A DNA stretch of 10,320 bases from Hyphomicrobium sp. GTDB taxonomy: Bacteria > Pseudomonadota > Alphaproteobacteria > Rhizobiales > Hyphomicrobiaceae. The stretch's first letter is position 1; each line of letters starts with the position of its first letter. Shown here piece by piece: positions 1 through 7,762 of the stretch. The notes under the pieces are model-generated. The model had not been told where the DNA came from. It ran no database searches and saw only the letters and a list, made by a program, of their open reading frames with translations. The stretch lies in contig JAUVPN010000066.1 in the NCBI GenBank assembly GCA_030598645.1, positions 1-10,320 on the forward strand, in the 5' to 3' direction. The translations under genes and the position numbers were made by a program.

Positions 1-221
1 AGGCACTCGTTATGGCTCATATGGCACGCACACACGGCCTCAAGATTATGGTGGGCTCGATGGTCGCAACCTCGCTTGGCGTGGCCCCATCCTTGCTACT
101 CGCGCAATGGGCCGATTGGGTCGATCTTGACGGACCGCTATTGCTGGCCCGCGACCGCGAACCATGTCTTTCTATCGTAAATGGCTGGATCGCCCCACCT
201 ACTTCCGATCTGTGGGGCTGA
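1..221 (+). CDS. Dipeptide epimerase (enolase superfamily), C-terminal fragment
   Basis: This is the 3' end of a gene that begins left of the window; the open frame runs in from codon 3-5 to a TGA at 219-221 and shows 72 residues. Its motifs are typical of the C-terminus of L-Ala-D/L-Glu epimerases and related N-acyl amino acid racemases: GLKIMVGSMVATSLG (the loop at the end of the barrel that helps bind substrate), then VDLDGPLLLARDRE, and the terminal PP...LWG. These enzymes are cytoplasmic, use Mg2+, and invert an amino acid alpha-carbon, for example in murein-derived dipeptides. The catalytic lysines and metal ligands lie upstream, so substrate cannot be judged here. Many alphaproteobacterial members are annotated as the N-acetyl-D-Glu racemase DgcA, which is a possible but unproven name. 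The family motif usually reads MVGCMV; here the Cys is Ser. The last 23 bases overlap the 3' end of the opposing MFS gene. Confidence 0.88.
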   Translation, partial: ALVMAHMARTHGLKIMVGSMVATSLGVAPSLLLAQWADWVDLDGPLLLARDREPCLSIVNGWIAPPTSDLWG

Positions 222-1479
222 ATTCCGCTTCTAACCAGAGCGCGCCCCCATGCCAGCCCTTAAGAAGCACGAAGCCCGCAGCCAACCCAATCAGTGCCAA
301 CGCCGCAGGCAGGAAGTACATCTGGCCACCGTATTCGGTATATAATGGTCCCGACACGAGCCCAACTGCACCCACTCCGAAGCCGGCCGCAACAACGGCA
401 TAAAGCGCCTGAGCGCTGCCGAGCCCTTTGTGTGGGACGGCGCGGGAAACAAAGAGCATTGCGCCCACATGAGCGGCGCCAAACGTCAACGCGTGAAGAG
501 CCTGTAGCGGAATTAGCACTCCAAGCGGGGGATCGTACGCCATCACCGTCCACCGCAGGACGCCCGCAGCGGCGCCGGCGAGGATTAGCCCGACTGCGCC
601 AAGCCGCTGCCCCAATGGCCCCGAGTAGGCAAACAAGATAACCTCGGCAATTACGCCGACGGCCCATAGCGCACCGATCCAGGAGCCGGAAAGACCCTGC
701 GCTTCCCACTCCACCGCGCCGAACGTGTAGAATGTGGCGTGGGCGCCGTGAAGACAACCAATAGCGATGAGGAAGAACACGAAGAGACGCGACCTGATCA
801 TCCGCATTGGCAAGGAACTGCGCCAAGAAATCCAAGTTAAGGATGGCGCTTTCACGACGGGCGGCGGCCGAGGAAGCTGATGGGCAGATATGACCGCAAC
901 CGCTGCCGCCCCTGCTATCAGCCATACACCAACTCCCCCCCCGAACTCATCGATCAGCAAGCCACCCGCGAGGTTGGCAACGATGAATGTGACCGAGCCC
1001 CAAAGGCGCATGCGCCCATAATCGAGGCCCGCTACTCTCATGCTGGTGAGGGCGATAGTTTCGGTTAGTGGCATCATGCTTGATGTCGCCAAAACGAACG
1101 CCACTGCGACGACCAGGATCGCAACGTAGCTACTCATTTGACCCAATAGCAGTGCGGCTGCGAACGCACTCCACGCCAGCACGACAACCACCAACCGGTA
1201 ATTGGCAATTTGATCGGCCAATAAAGTCACGTAAGGGGTTGCAATGATGCGGAGGAAGAATGGAGCCGCTATCACTGTCGAGATTTCTGTCGCCGTGAGA
1301 CCTGAAAAATCGAGCCACACGGGCAGAAAGGGAACGAACATGCCATAGACAAAAAAAAGCGCGCCGAAGAACAACGATACGCGCACGCTGAGAGAACGAC
1401 CGTCGCGGGCACGCTCTGTATTTTCAGGTGTCCGGATCTCATTTGTGTCGTCGGCCATTGCCCACTCATCGACGACCAT
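199..1479 (-). CDS. MFS transporter, HcaT/LacY-like (MFS_1_like) family
   Basis: This 426-residue inner-membrane protein has about 12 hydrophobic segments, consistent with a complete major facilitator. A hydrophilic N-terminal tail of about 30 residues precedes the first segment (SLFFGALFFVYGMFVPFLPVWL, from about residue 35). The YGRMRLWGS motif at residues 154-162 after segment 4 and the LLAD loop near residue 87 match the group that includes the E. coli 3-phenylpropionate transporter HcaT and nucleoside/sugar:proton symporters. Substrate cannot be assigned. The start is uncertain: the ATG at 1479 has only a weak GGA upstream, and an in-frame ATG eight codons in (1458) is preceded by GAGTGGG and is equally plausible. 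The gene is convergent with the epimerase gene and overlaps it by 23 bases. It lies downstream of a terminator at 1566-1591, so it probably has its own promoter in 1480-1560, though I see no clear -35/-10 pair there. Confidence 0.87.
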   Translation of the reverse strand: MVVDEWAMADDTNEIRTPENTERARDGRSLSVRVSLFFGALFFVYGMFVPFLPVWLDFSGLTATEISTVIAAPFFLRIIATPYVTLLADQIANYRLVVVVLAWSAFAAALLLGQMSSYVAILVVAVAFVLATSSMMPLTETIALTSMRVAGLDYGRMRLWGSVTFIVANLAGGLLIDEFGGGVGVWLIAGAAAVAVISAHQLPRPPPVVKAPSLTWISWRSSLPMRMIRSRLFVFFLIAIGCLHGAHATFYTFGAVEWEAQGLSGSWIGALWAVGVIAEVILFAYSGPLGQRLGAVGLILAGAAAGVLRWTVMAYDPPLGVLIPLQALHALTFGAAHVGAMLFVSRAVPHKGLGSAQALYAVVAAGFGVGAVGLVSGPLYTEYGGQMYFLPAALALIGLAAGFVLLKGWHGGALWLEAEFSPTDRK

Positions 1480-1787
1480 GGTCGGTGTCCATGGCGAAAT
1501 TCGTCACCGCGCGTCAGCGCGTGAACCCATAAAGCCAACAAGTGCTCAAATGTGGCACAAAAAGAAACCGGCCCGGAAAACCGGGCCGGTTCTTCAGCCA
1601 AAAGGCGGCGCCACTAAGTCGCCAGCCCAGTGCTCCCCCCGGAGCTCTATATCGATGCCAGAGCATCGCGTTCGACAGTTTTGTTGCAGAACCGAGCGCC
1701 TGCTTCAAGTAGGCGAGATCTGTTTCACCGCTCGTCGATGCATCAACGCCACACCCCGTTCAACCAAGAACCACCACAATCACTGCA
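1480..1787. other. Intergenic region between thiD and the MFS gene
   Basis: These 308 bases hold a minus-strand terminator at 1566-1591 and, between it and the thiD stop, about 195 bases that read on the minus strand as several small hairpins. The hairpin arms are CGCCT/AGGCG (about 1698-1716), CGATGC/GCATCG with a TCTG loop (about 1650-1665) and GCTCC/GGAGC (about 1632-1645). This could be a structured 3' untranslated region of the thiD transcript or a small RNA. I do not recognise a known RNA family, tRNA or riboswitch. The remaining 1480-1560 should hold the leader and promoter of the MFS gene. Confidence 0.5.
1566..1591 (-). terminator. Rho-independent terminator (minus strand)
   Basis: A perfect 11-base inverted repeat, AACCGGCCCGG / CCGGGCCGGTT, surrounds an AAAA loop (TTTT on the minus strand). 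On the minus strand the stem is followed by TTCTTTTTG, a good U-rich tract; on the plus strand what follows (CTTCAGCC) is poor. It therefore points the same way as thiD and probably ends the antiporter-to-thiD run about 200 bases after the thiD stop, insulating the MFS gene downstream. Confidence 0.88.
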
Positions 1788-2627
1788 TCAGTACCGTTGC
1801 GGCTTCTTTCGCTCATATTGAAGTAAATCGACCGGACCCGCACCCCTCCCAAGTGAGAGGCCTTTAGCTGCGTGTAGAGCCCCATGAACAAAGCGTTTGG
1901 CGTCGAACACGGCCTCATTCGAAGGAGCGCCCTGCGCCAAGTATGCCACTATGGCCGCCGAAAAGGTGCAGCCCGTACCATGCGTATTGCGGGTAACTAT
2001 GCGTGGCAGCGCCAGCCGGGTGACTGCCTGACCTTCGACGAGCAAATCGACTGCCTCTGGGCCCTCAGCGTGCCCTCCCTTGATGACGACCGCCCTACAG
2101 CCGAGGTCCAACAAGGAATGCGCTTGCGCAATCATTTCCGCCTCGTGCTTCGCCACCGGTTGGTCAAGAAGCCGGGCCGCCTCATACAGGTTAGGCGTCA
2201 GAATATCCGCAAGGGGGATAAGCTCGTCTCGCAGCACTTGCAGGGCATCAGATGCGAGCAGGGTATTGCCACTTGTTGCAACGATGACAGGATCGACAAC
2301 AAGCGGGCGTAGGTCGTAGCGCTTGACAGCGTTTGCTACGGTCACAACTGCTGCGCGATCGTTGAGCATTCCCGTCTTGACGGCGCCTATCTTGATGTCG
2401 CCTGCAACTGCATCGATCTGCTGGCGGATGAAGTCCGGCGGTACGGCGAGAATACCCCTGACCCCGCTCGTGCTTTGCGCTGTCAGCGCCGTAAGCACGC
2501 TTGCGCCGTACACACCTAGCGCCGTAAAGGTCTTCAGATCGGCCTGGATCCCCGCCCCGCCCGAGCTGTCCGATCCGGCGATAGTGAGCGCAACTGGCGT
2601 GCGATCGGCGGCGGTAAGTTGGGTCAT
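1788..2627 (-). CDS. thiD: Bifunctional hydroxymethylpyrimidine kinase/phosphomethylpyrimidine kinase
   Basis: This cytoplasmic enzyme of thiamine biosynthesis phosphorylates 4-amino-5-hydroxymethyl-2-methylpyrimidine and then its monophosphate, giving the diphosphate that ThiE joins to the thiazole. At 279 residues it is full length for the ribokinase-fold ThiD family. It shows the N-terminal substrate-binding [19 protein letters not shown] (residues 16-34), LTAQ ending at Gln51, KTGML (84-88), VVDPV (110-114), TPNLYEA (144-150) and the anion-hole motif HGTGC (216-220), whose Cys220 matches the conserved cysteine of Salmonella ThiD. The ATG at 2627 lies 7 bases after the ccdA stop, so the two are very likely co-transcribed and perhaps translationally coupled; no strong Shine-Dalgarno is visible. 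No other thi gene is nearby and I see no TPP riboswitch pattern upstream. Its product feeds the cofactor used by transketolase, encoded three genes upstream. Confidence 0.96.
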   Translation of the reverse strand: MTQLTAADRTPVALTIAGSDSSGGAGIQADLKTFTALGVYGASVLTALTAQSTSGVRGILAVPPDFIRQQIDAVAGDIKIGAVKTGMLNDRAAVVTVANAVKRYDLRPLVVDPVIVATSGNTLLASDALQVLRDELIPLADILTPNLYEAARLLDQPVAKHEAEMIAQAHSLLDLGCRAVVIKGGHAEGPEAVDLLVEGQAVTRLALPRIVTRNTHGTGCTFSAAIVAYLAQGAPSNEAVFDAKRFVHGALHAAKGLSLGRGAGPVDLLQYERKKPQRY

Positions 2628-2634
2628 CGCGGAT

Positions 2635-3438
2635 TTACCGGCTCGTGCCCCGTTCCATGATCTCCGTTTCCAGTCCTTCTGGCGTAATCCACGCCTCGAT
2701 CTGGCTCAGAGCGGGGAAGGTATCGAGTAACCAGCTTCCAAACCAGTTTATTGACCCGGTAAGAAATAACAAACCGGTCATGATAAGGATTACGCCCATA
2801 GCCTTTTCGACTTTATCGAGGTGACCTCGAAACCTTTGCATGAAACTTAGGAATGGCCCGATCGCAACCGCAGCCAGTACGAAAGGAATACCAAGCCCAA
2901 GCGAATAAGCGAGAAGGAGCTTCACTCCCATGGTGAGGCTCGCCTCGTTAGCTGCGAGCGCAAGCACGGTCGCTAACACTGGCCCGATGCATGGCGTCCA
3001 GCCAAAGGCAAACGCGAGCCCAATAATGTAGGCACCAATGTAGCTGACGCCATGGTGGCGCGCGGTGTGATAACGCACTTCGCGATACAGCATTCCAATG
3101 CGGAACAACCCCAGAAAGTGCAGACCGAAGAGGAGGATGACGAGCCCAGCGATGATCTCCAGTTCGCGCTTATATGTATGGATTAACTGCCCGAACAAAG
3201 ATGCGCCGGCACCGAGCCCCACGAACACAGTCGTGAAGCCCAGAACGAAGAGCAGCGAAGCCAGGACGACACGCCTCCACACATGCCCTTCCACGCCACC
3301 TTCTGCGGTAAACTCGTCTATGGTCGTGCCGCCTAGATAACCGAGATAAGGCGGCACCAACGGTAGTACACAGGGGCTGAGAAAGCTCACCAATCCAGCA
3401 AGCGCCACGCCGAGGTAGATGTGTGCATCAGCAAACAT
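2635..3438 (-). CDS. ccdA: Cytochrome c biogenesis/thiol reductant transporter CcdA
   Basis: This is a 267-residue polytopic inner-membrane protein of the DsbD transmembrane-domain family. CcdA carries electrons from cytoplasmic thioredoxin across the membrane to periplasmic thiol-disulfide proteins, among them those that keep apocytochrome c haem-binding cysteines reduced. The two signature cysteine motifs are present: [15 protein letters not shown] at the end of the first membrane segment (Cys23) and [14 protein letters not shown] (Cys150), the redox pair of the family. Length and about six hydrophobic segments fit a stand-alone CcdA without the periplasmic domains of full DsbD. A hydrophilic tail of about 25 residues (from about 243) follows the last segment. 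The ATG at 3438 is 26 bases after the pgk stop, and thiD follows after 7 bases. No thioredoxin-like partner, ccm or res gene is adjacent, so the target protein cannot be named. Confidence 0.93.
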   Translation of the reverse strand: MFADAHIYLGVALAGLVSFLSPCVLPLVPPYLGYLGGTTIDEFTAEGGVEGHVWRRVVLASLLFVLGFTTVFVGLGAGASLFGQLIHTYKRELEIIAGLVILLFGLHFLGLFRIGMLYREVRYHTARHHGVSYIGAYIIGLAFAFGWTPCIGPVLATVLALAANEASLTMGVKLLLAYSLGLGIPFVLAAVAIGPFLSFMQRFRGHLDKVEKAMGVILIMTGLLFLTGSINWFGSWLLDTFPALSQIEAWITPEGLETEIMERGTSR

Positions 3439-3464
3439 ACAATCGCGTTATCCGATTTTGGGGC

Positions 3465-4673
3465 TCACGCTTGCGCGCGAACGAGTGCGGCTACGCCTGG
3501 CAATTCACGACCCTCAAGCCACTCCAAAAAGGCCCCGCCCGCAGTCGAGACGTAGGTGAAGCGATCCGTCACACCAGCCGCATTGAGGGCAGCTACTGTG
3601 TCGCCACCACCCGCCACGGAGACGAGCCTACCCGACTTGGTGAGAGCCGCCGCCACGCGAGCAAGCGCAAATGTGCCCTCTCCGAATGGCGGAATTTCAA
3701 AGGCGCCAAGCGGTCCGTTCCAGAGTAGCGTGCGGCACTCCGCCAGAACTTCCCTCATATGCGCGACAGATTTCGGTCCAACGTCGAGGATCATGGCATC
3801 GGCCGGTACCGCCAACGTCGGCACCACAGCGTGCGCAGTACCAGCGCGAAATTCTCTTGCGATCACCGCATCAATAGGCAGGACGACCGCACAGCCACGC
3901 TCTTTGGCCGCGGTCATGATTTCGCGTGCGGTATCGACGTAGTCTGGCTCTGCAAGAGACTTGCCGATCACCACCTGGTGCGACAACAAAAATGTATTGG
4001 CCATGCCGCCGCCGATGATTAGCTTGTCGACCCTACTTAACAGATGCTTGAGGACGGTAATCTTGGTTGACACCTTGGCGCCGCCTATTACTGCTGCGGT
4101 AGGTGGAGCCGGCTTGTCGAGCACGGACCGCAGTGCATTGATCTCCTCGATCATCAACGGCCCAGCATAGCTTGGAAGCAGCACCGTCAGACCGACAGTC
4201 GATGCGTGTGCGCGGTGGGCAGCGGAGAAGGCATCGTTGACGTAGATGTCACCGCAACGAGCAAGCTTGGCTGCAAATTTTGCATCGTTCTTCTCTTCGC
4301 CGGGATGGAACCGAAGGTTTTGCAGAATAGCAATCTCGCCAGGCTTGAGTACCGCAACGGCCGCTTCCGCCTCGGCGCCGACGCAATCAGGAACGAACTT
4401 AACCGGGACACCCAAGAGATCACCCAGCTTTCTCGCAACGGGACGCAAACTCATCTCTGGGTTTGGAACCCCTTTTGGACGGCCGAAGTGAGAGATCAGG
4501 ACGATGCGCGCGCCCCGCGTACTCAGGTCCCTTAAGCCCAGAAGCAATCGTTGCAGACGCGTGATGTCCGACACTTCACCATCCCTGGTCGGAACATTGA
4601 GGTCTGCGCGCACGAGCACCCGCTTGCCCGCAACTTCGACGTTGGCAACCGTTTGAAGTTTGTCGAGGTTCAT
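3465..4673 (-). CDS. pgk: Phosphoglycerate kinase
   Basis: This cytoplasmic enzyme transfers a phosphate from 1,3-bisphosphoglycerate to ADP, or the reverse in gluconeogenesis or CO2 fixation. The 402 residues match the usual bacterial length. Visible motifs in order are VLVRADLNVP (19-28), DITRLQR, SHFGRPKG (61-68) for 3-phosphoglycerate binding, NLRFHPGEEKND (119-130), the nucleotide-domain GGAKVSTKI (197-205), GGGMANTFL (221-229), LLWNGPLGAFE (316-326), GGGDTVAAL (355-363) and the C-terminal STAGGAFLEWLEG (376-388). The last replaces the first Gly of the classical STGGGA with Ala, a form I associate with alphaproteobacteria. All key residues seem intact. The ATG at 4673 follows tkt by 42 bases, with only a poor GGGA directly upstream as ribosome-binding site. 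The usual neighbour gap is absent on both sides; ccdA follows after 26 bases. Confidence 0.97.
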   Translation of the reverse strand: MNLDKLQTVANVEVAGKRVLVRADLNVPTRDGEVSDITRLQRLLLGLRDLSTRGARIVLISHFGRPKGVPNPEMSLRPVARKLGDLLGVPVKFVPDCVGAEAEAAVAVLKPGEIAILQNLRFHPGEEKNDAKFAAKLARCGDIYVNDAFSAAHRAHASTVGLTVLLPSYAGPLMIEEINALRSVLDKPAPPTAAVIGGAKVSTKITVLKHLLSRVDKLIIGGGMANTFLLSHQVVIGKSLAEPDYVDTAREIMTAAKERGCAVVLPIDAVIAREFRAGTAHAVVPTLAVPADAMILDVGPKSVAHMREVLAECRTLLWNGPLGAFEIPPFGEGTFALARVAAALTKSGRLVSVAGGGDTVAALNAAGVTDRFTYVSTAGGAFLEWLEGRELPGVAALVRAQA

Positions 4674-4715
4674 TCCCAGAGCATCCGAGGTTGCTAGGCT
4701 AATAGGCGTATCTTA

Positions 4716-6740
4716 TCACACCCCGCCTTTGACAAGGCTTTGGGCAACCTCCGCCACTTTCTCCGCCGTCAAACCAAAGTGTTCAAACACCGTTGGCCCA
4801 GGCGCAGACGCGCCGAAGCCGGAAAGACCTACAAACCGGCCTTCGGCCCCTAGCCACTCATACCAGCACTGTATTACGCCGGCCTCGACCGCAATGCGTG
4901 GAACATTGCCCAGCACTTGCACCTGGTAAGCTTTGGATTGCTCGCGGAAAAGCTCGAATGATGGCATTGAGACAACGGCTGCACGCACATCGGCCTTTGC
5001 AAGTGCATCGGCGGCAGCGACTGCCATCCCCACTTCCGCACCGGTGGCCAAAAGCGTTACGTCGCGCTTCCCTTCCACCTCTCTGACAACGTACGCACCT
5101 TTCGCGCTCAAATTCTCCTTGGTTGCGCCGTGCCTCACATGCGTGACCCCTTGGCGGGACAAAGAAAGAATTGACGGTCTGTCTGCATTCCTCAACGCAA
5201 TCTCCCAACACTCTGCCGTCTCCACACCGTCAGCCGGACGCAGCACCAGAAGATTCGGAATGACGCGTAGGCTAGCCAAATGCTCAATCGGTTGATGGGT
5301 AGGGCCATCCTCACCCAGACCAATTGAATCATGCGTCATTACATAAATTACGCGCTTACCCATTAGCGCCGACAAGCGAATTGCAGGACGGCAATAGTCG
5401 GTAAAGACAAGGAACGTTCCACCATACGGAATGAGCCCACCCGTCAGGGCCATACCGTTCATTGCCGCAGCCATGCCGTGCTCTCGCACGCCGTAGTGAA
5501 TATAGTTGCCGGTGAAATTGTCCTTTGTGACCGGCGTGTGGTGCTCCTTAGTGCGCGTACCAACCGAGCCGGTGAGATCGGCGGAGCCGCCAATGAGCTC
5601 CGGCAACACTGGAACAACACGCTCTAGTGTCATCTGCGACCAGACGCGTGTGGCACGCTTTGCCTTGTCTGAGGCAAAGGCAGATTTTGCCTCGGCAATG
5701 GTATCGGAAACGACCGGAAGGCGAGACGTGCCCGCAGGGTCGGCCAGCGCTGCCGCGGCGGAAGTGCCGGCCTTAGCAATCCGAGCCTTCCAATCTTCAT
5801 ATTCCTTTGCGCCTCGCAGCCCAGCAGCCCGCCACGTCTTCATAACTCTGTCTGGAATTTCAAACGGGGGGTGGGGCCATCCCAATCGTTCGCGCGCACC
5901 TTGTACTTCGTCTTCGCCCAACGGTGCTCCGTGGGTGGAGGCCTTTCCGGCCTTCGTTGGTGCGCCATAGCCGATGACGGTCTTGCAGGCTATGAGCCAT
6001 GGCTTTGAGGCATCGCTGCGCGCTTTCTTAATTGCTTCGCTGATTGCCTTGGGATCATGCCCATCGATGCTCAGCGTATTCCAATCAGCCGCCTTGAATC
6101 GCATGACCTGGTCATCGGAAACGGCGAGGCTCGTCGGCCCGTCAATGGAAATACCGTTATCGTCGAAGAAGACGATCAGCTTTCCGAGTCCCAAGTGTCC
6201 TGCAAGTGAGATCGCCTCGTGGCTCAGGCCTTCCATTAGGCAGCCGTCTCCAGCGATGACATAGGTGGTGTGATCGATGATCTCGTCACCAAGCCGCGCA
6301 TTGAGCATGCGCTCCGCAAGTGCCATGCCGACGGCATTGGCGAGGCCTTGGCCTAGAGGGCCAGTCGTTGTCTCAATCCCCGCCGCATGACCAAATTCGG
6401 GGTGGCCTGCTGTTTTGGAACCTAGTTGGCGAAAGTGCTTCAGTTCCTCAATAGTCATCCCCGGATAACCAGTTAGATAGAGCAGTGAGTAAAGCAGCAT
6501 CGAGCCATGGCCCGCCGACAAGATGAAGCGATCGCGATTAGGCCAACTTGGCTCCACGGGATTGAAGCGCAGCTCTTCTGTAAAGAGAACGGTCGCAACA
6601 TCAGCCATGCCCATTGGCATGCCGGGATGCCCCGATTTTGCAGCCTCAACGGCGTCCATGGCCAGCGCACGTATGGCGTTCGCCATATCCTTATGCCCGA
6701 CGGCCTGTGCCGGGGTGCTCATCTCTTGCGCCTCGTTCAT
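4716..6740 (-). CDS. tkt: Transketolase
   Basis: This cytoplasmic thiamine-diphosphate enzyme moves two-carbon ketol units between sugar phosphates in the non-oxidative pentose-phosphate (and Calvin) pathway. The 674 residues are full length. The N-terminal TPP domain has SGHPGMPMGMAD (36-47), AGHGS (76-80) and the cofactor motif from GDGCLMEG (165-172) to DDNGISIDG (193-201). The pyrimidine domain has GGSADLTGS (384-392), YGVREHGM (416-423) with the catalytic Glu420, and HDSIGLGEDGPTHQP (470-484). The C-terminal domain contains SRQG (528-531) and ends in KGGV. The ATG at 6740 is favoured by AAGGAA at 6749-6754, 8 bases upstream; an ATG six codons in (6722) is a weaker alternative. The gene sits 119 bases after the PfkB kinase gene and 42 before pgk. 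Its 5' gap holds an inverted repeat that could be regulatory. Confidence 0.97.
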   Translation of the reverse strand: MNEAQEMSTPAQAVGHKDMANAIRALAMDAVEAAKSGHPGMPMGMADVATVLFTEELRFNPVEPSWPNRDRFILSAGHGSMLLYSLLYLTGYPGMTIEELKHFRQLGSKTAGHPEFGHAAGIETTTGPLGQGLANAVGMALAERMLNARLGDEIIDHTTYVIAGDGCLMEGLSHEAISLAGHLGLGKLIVFFDDNGISIDGPTSLAVSDDQVMRFKAADWNTLSIDGHDPKAISEAIKKARSDASKPWLIACKTVIGYGAPTKAGKASTHGAPLGEDEVQGARERLGWPHPPFEIPDRVMKTWRAAGLRGAKEYEDWKARIAKAGTSAAAALADPAGTSRLPVVSDTIAEAKSAFASDKAKRATRVWSQMTLERVVPVLPELIGGSADLTGSVGTRTKEHHTPVTKDNFTGNYIHYGVREHGMAAAMNGMALTGGLIPYGGTFLVFTDYCRPAIRLSALMGKRVIYVMTHDSIGLGEDGPTHQPIEHLASLRVIPNLLVLRPADGVETAECWEIALRNADRPSILSLSRQGVTHVRHGATKENLSAKGAYVVREVEGKRDVTLLATGAEVGMAVAAADALAKADVRAAVVSMPSFELFREQSKAYQVQVLGNVPRIAVEAGVIQCWYEWLGAEGRFVGLSGFGASAPGPTVFEHFGLTAEKVAEVAQSLVKGGV

Positions 6741-6748
6741 GTATTCAT

Positions 6749-6754
6749 TTCCTT
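6749..6754 (-). promoter_or_regulatory. Ribosome-binding site of tkt
   Basis: AAGGAA on the minus strand lies 8 bases before the ATG at 6740. It supports that start over the in-frame ATG at 6722. Confidence 0.6.
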
Positions 6755-6776
6755 ATTTTGGGCGGCCGTTGCTTGC

Positions 6777-6790
6777 CCTCACTTGTGAGG
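6777..6790. promoter_or_regulatory. Inverted repeat in the tkt leader
   Basis: CCTCAC TT GTGAGG is a perfect 6-base inverted repeat about its two-base centre, ending 36 bases before the tkt start codon. It could be an operator half-site pair or a short RNA hairpin. No clear -35/-10 pair lines up with it and no U-tract follows, so it is not a terminator. I saw no second copy in the window. Confidence 0.3.
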
Positions 6791-6859
6791 CGCACATTTA
6801 GCGAGGCTGTTGCCCGGCGTCCATGCCCGCAGTCCCAACGGCGCGATGCTCCTATGGCC

Positions 6860-7762
6860 TCATTGCTGGGCCGCGAGGAAGGACTTAAGCTCCGCAAGCG
6901 TCGGCAACCCAGGCCGCGCGCCCAAACGCTGGCATTTAAGCGCGGCCACCGCTGCGGCAATGCGTGCGCATTCCGCCTGCCCGCGTCCTCCCATGAGTGC
7001 CCAGGCAAAACCCCCATGGAATGCATCTCCCGCCCCCGTCGTATCGACGACATCCACAGAAAAGGCTGGTTGATGGCCCCTGGCGTTATCTGCGCTCGCC
7101 CAGAAATAGCCCTGTTCGCCGCGTGTCACTCCCGCATGTCTTACGCCGGCGGCCAGAACTCGGGCCAGACGCTGGGCATCGGCCGGTCCTGGAGCAAAAT
7201 CCTCCAGGGCAGGGCGAGAAAAAATCGCATAGTCAGCCAGACCCAAGAACTCGGCGAGCACATTCCCGCCTCCCAGATCGGCATCAAGCATTGTGGTGAC
7301 GCCATGCGCGCGCGCTTCTGCGAACGCAGCGCGCGTCCCCTCCACCCAGCGCAGGTCACTCAACACCGCCCCCGCACCAGCAATGCGGTCAAGCGGCAAC
7401 CAGCTTGCGTCCATCGACATGGCATGATCGCGCTCGCCGACGATAAGTCGATCACCGTTACCATCAACAATCACCGCCGAAGTCGACGAGCGTGCCCCTT
7501 CATACGTCTTCAAGAACCCCACATCGACACCCTCTGCCTCTAAAAACGCACGAATTTTGACACCCGCCTCGTCCGCACCGGTACGGCTCCACAACTCCAC
7601 AGGGGCACCGAGCCGCCCAATGGTTGCCGCCGCGTTCGACGCCATTCCGCCGCCGGTCTCGATGTGCTCTAGGGCTCGCACCTTTGTCGGCTCGGGAGGA
7701 AAGGCATCGATGCGGTAGACGTGATCGAGTGCAGCGTGACCGATGCAAATGATCGGCTTCAC
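6860..7762 (-). CDS. PfkB-family carbohydrate kinase
   Basis: This 300-residue ribokinase-fold kinase is predicted to phosphorylate a sugar or sugar phosphate in the cytoplasm with ATP. It has the N-terminal GGGMASNAAATIGRLGA (37-53, PfkB signature 1 region) and the C-terminal signature VVDTTGAGDAFHGGFAWAL (238-256), whose Asp246 is the expected catalytic base in the GAGD anion hole. The N-terminal ICIGHAALDHVYRID and the GARPGLPT tail resemble the YihV (sulfofructose kinase)-like branch of the family, but that does not fix the substrate. The start is a GTG at 7760-7762 that overlaps the antiporter TGA by four bases (GTGA), which indicates translational coupling. tkt follows after 119 bases. 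Pentose or hexose phosphate metabolism would fit the neighbourhood, but a nucleoside or other sugar is equally possible. Confidence 0.9.
   Translation of the reverse strand: MKPIICIGHAALDHVYRIDAFPPEPTKVRALEHIETGGGMASNAAATIGRLGAPVELWSRTGADEAGVKIRAFLEAEGVDVGFLKTYEGARSSTSAVIVDGNGDRLIVGERDHAMSMDASWLPLDRIAGAGAVLSDLRWVEGTRAAFAEARAHGVTTMLDADLGGGNVLAEFLGLADYAIFSRPALEDFAPGPADAQRLARVLAAGVRHAGVTRGEQGYFWASADNARGHQPAFSVDVVDTTGAGDAFHGGFAWALMGGRGQAECARIAAAVAALKCQRLGARPGLPTLAELKSFLAAQQ

Noticed and set aside
1505..1524. GC-rich imperfect inverted repeat (CGCGC/GCGCG) upstream of the MFS gene
   Set aside because: Only 5 perfect base pairs of low-complexity GC; expected by chance in this composition.
1514..1708. 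Minus-strand open frame of 64 codons across the thiD-MFS gap, with a protein-like stretch around AYLKQALGSATKLSNAML
   Set aside because: It only has a TTG start without a ribosome-binding site, runs straight through the strong terminator hairpin, and shows no family motif I recognise. A decayed gene remnant is possible but unsupported.
2628..3464. Possible TPP riboswitch controlling thiD
   Set aside because: I saw no thi-box-like pattern (such as CTGAGA) in the short gaps before thiD or ccdA, and 7 and 26 bases are too short for one.
6737..6748. Mini-ORF ATG-AAT-ACA-TGA whose stop overlaps the tkt start (a similar ATG-CTC-TGG-GAA-TGA precedes pgk)
   Set aside because: Very short frames like these arise easily by chance next to an ATGA start context, and neither has a properly spaced ribosome-binding site.
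6614..7543. Plus-strand 309-codon open frame opposite tkt and the PfkB kinase
   Set aside because: It is antisense to two well-supported genes, very rich in Arg, Pro and His, and a typical GC-rich shadow frame.
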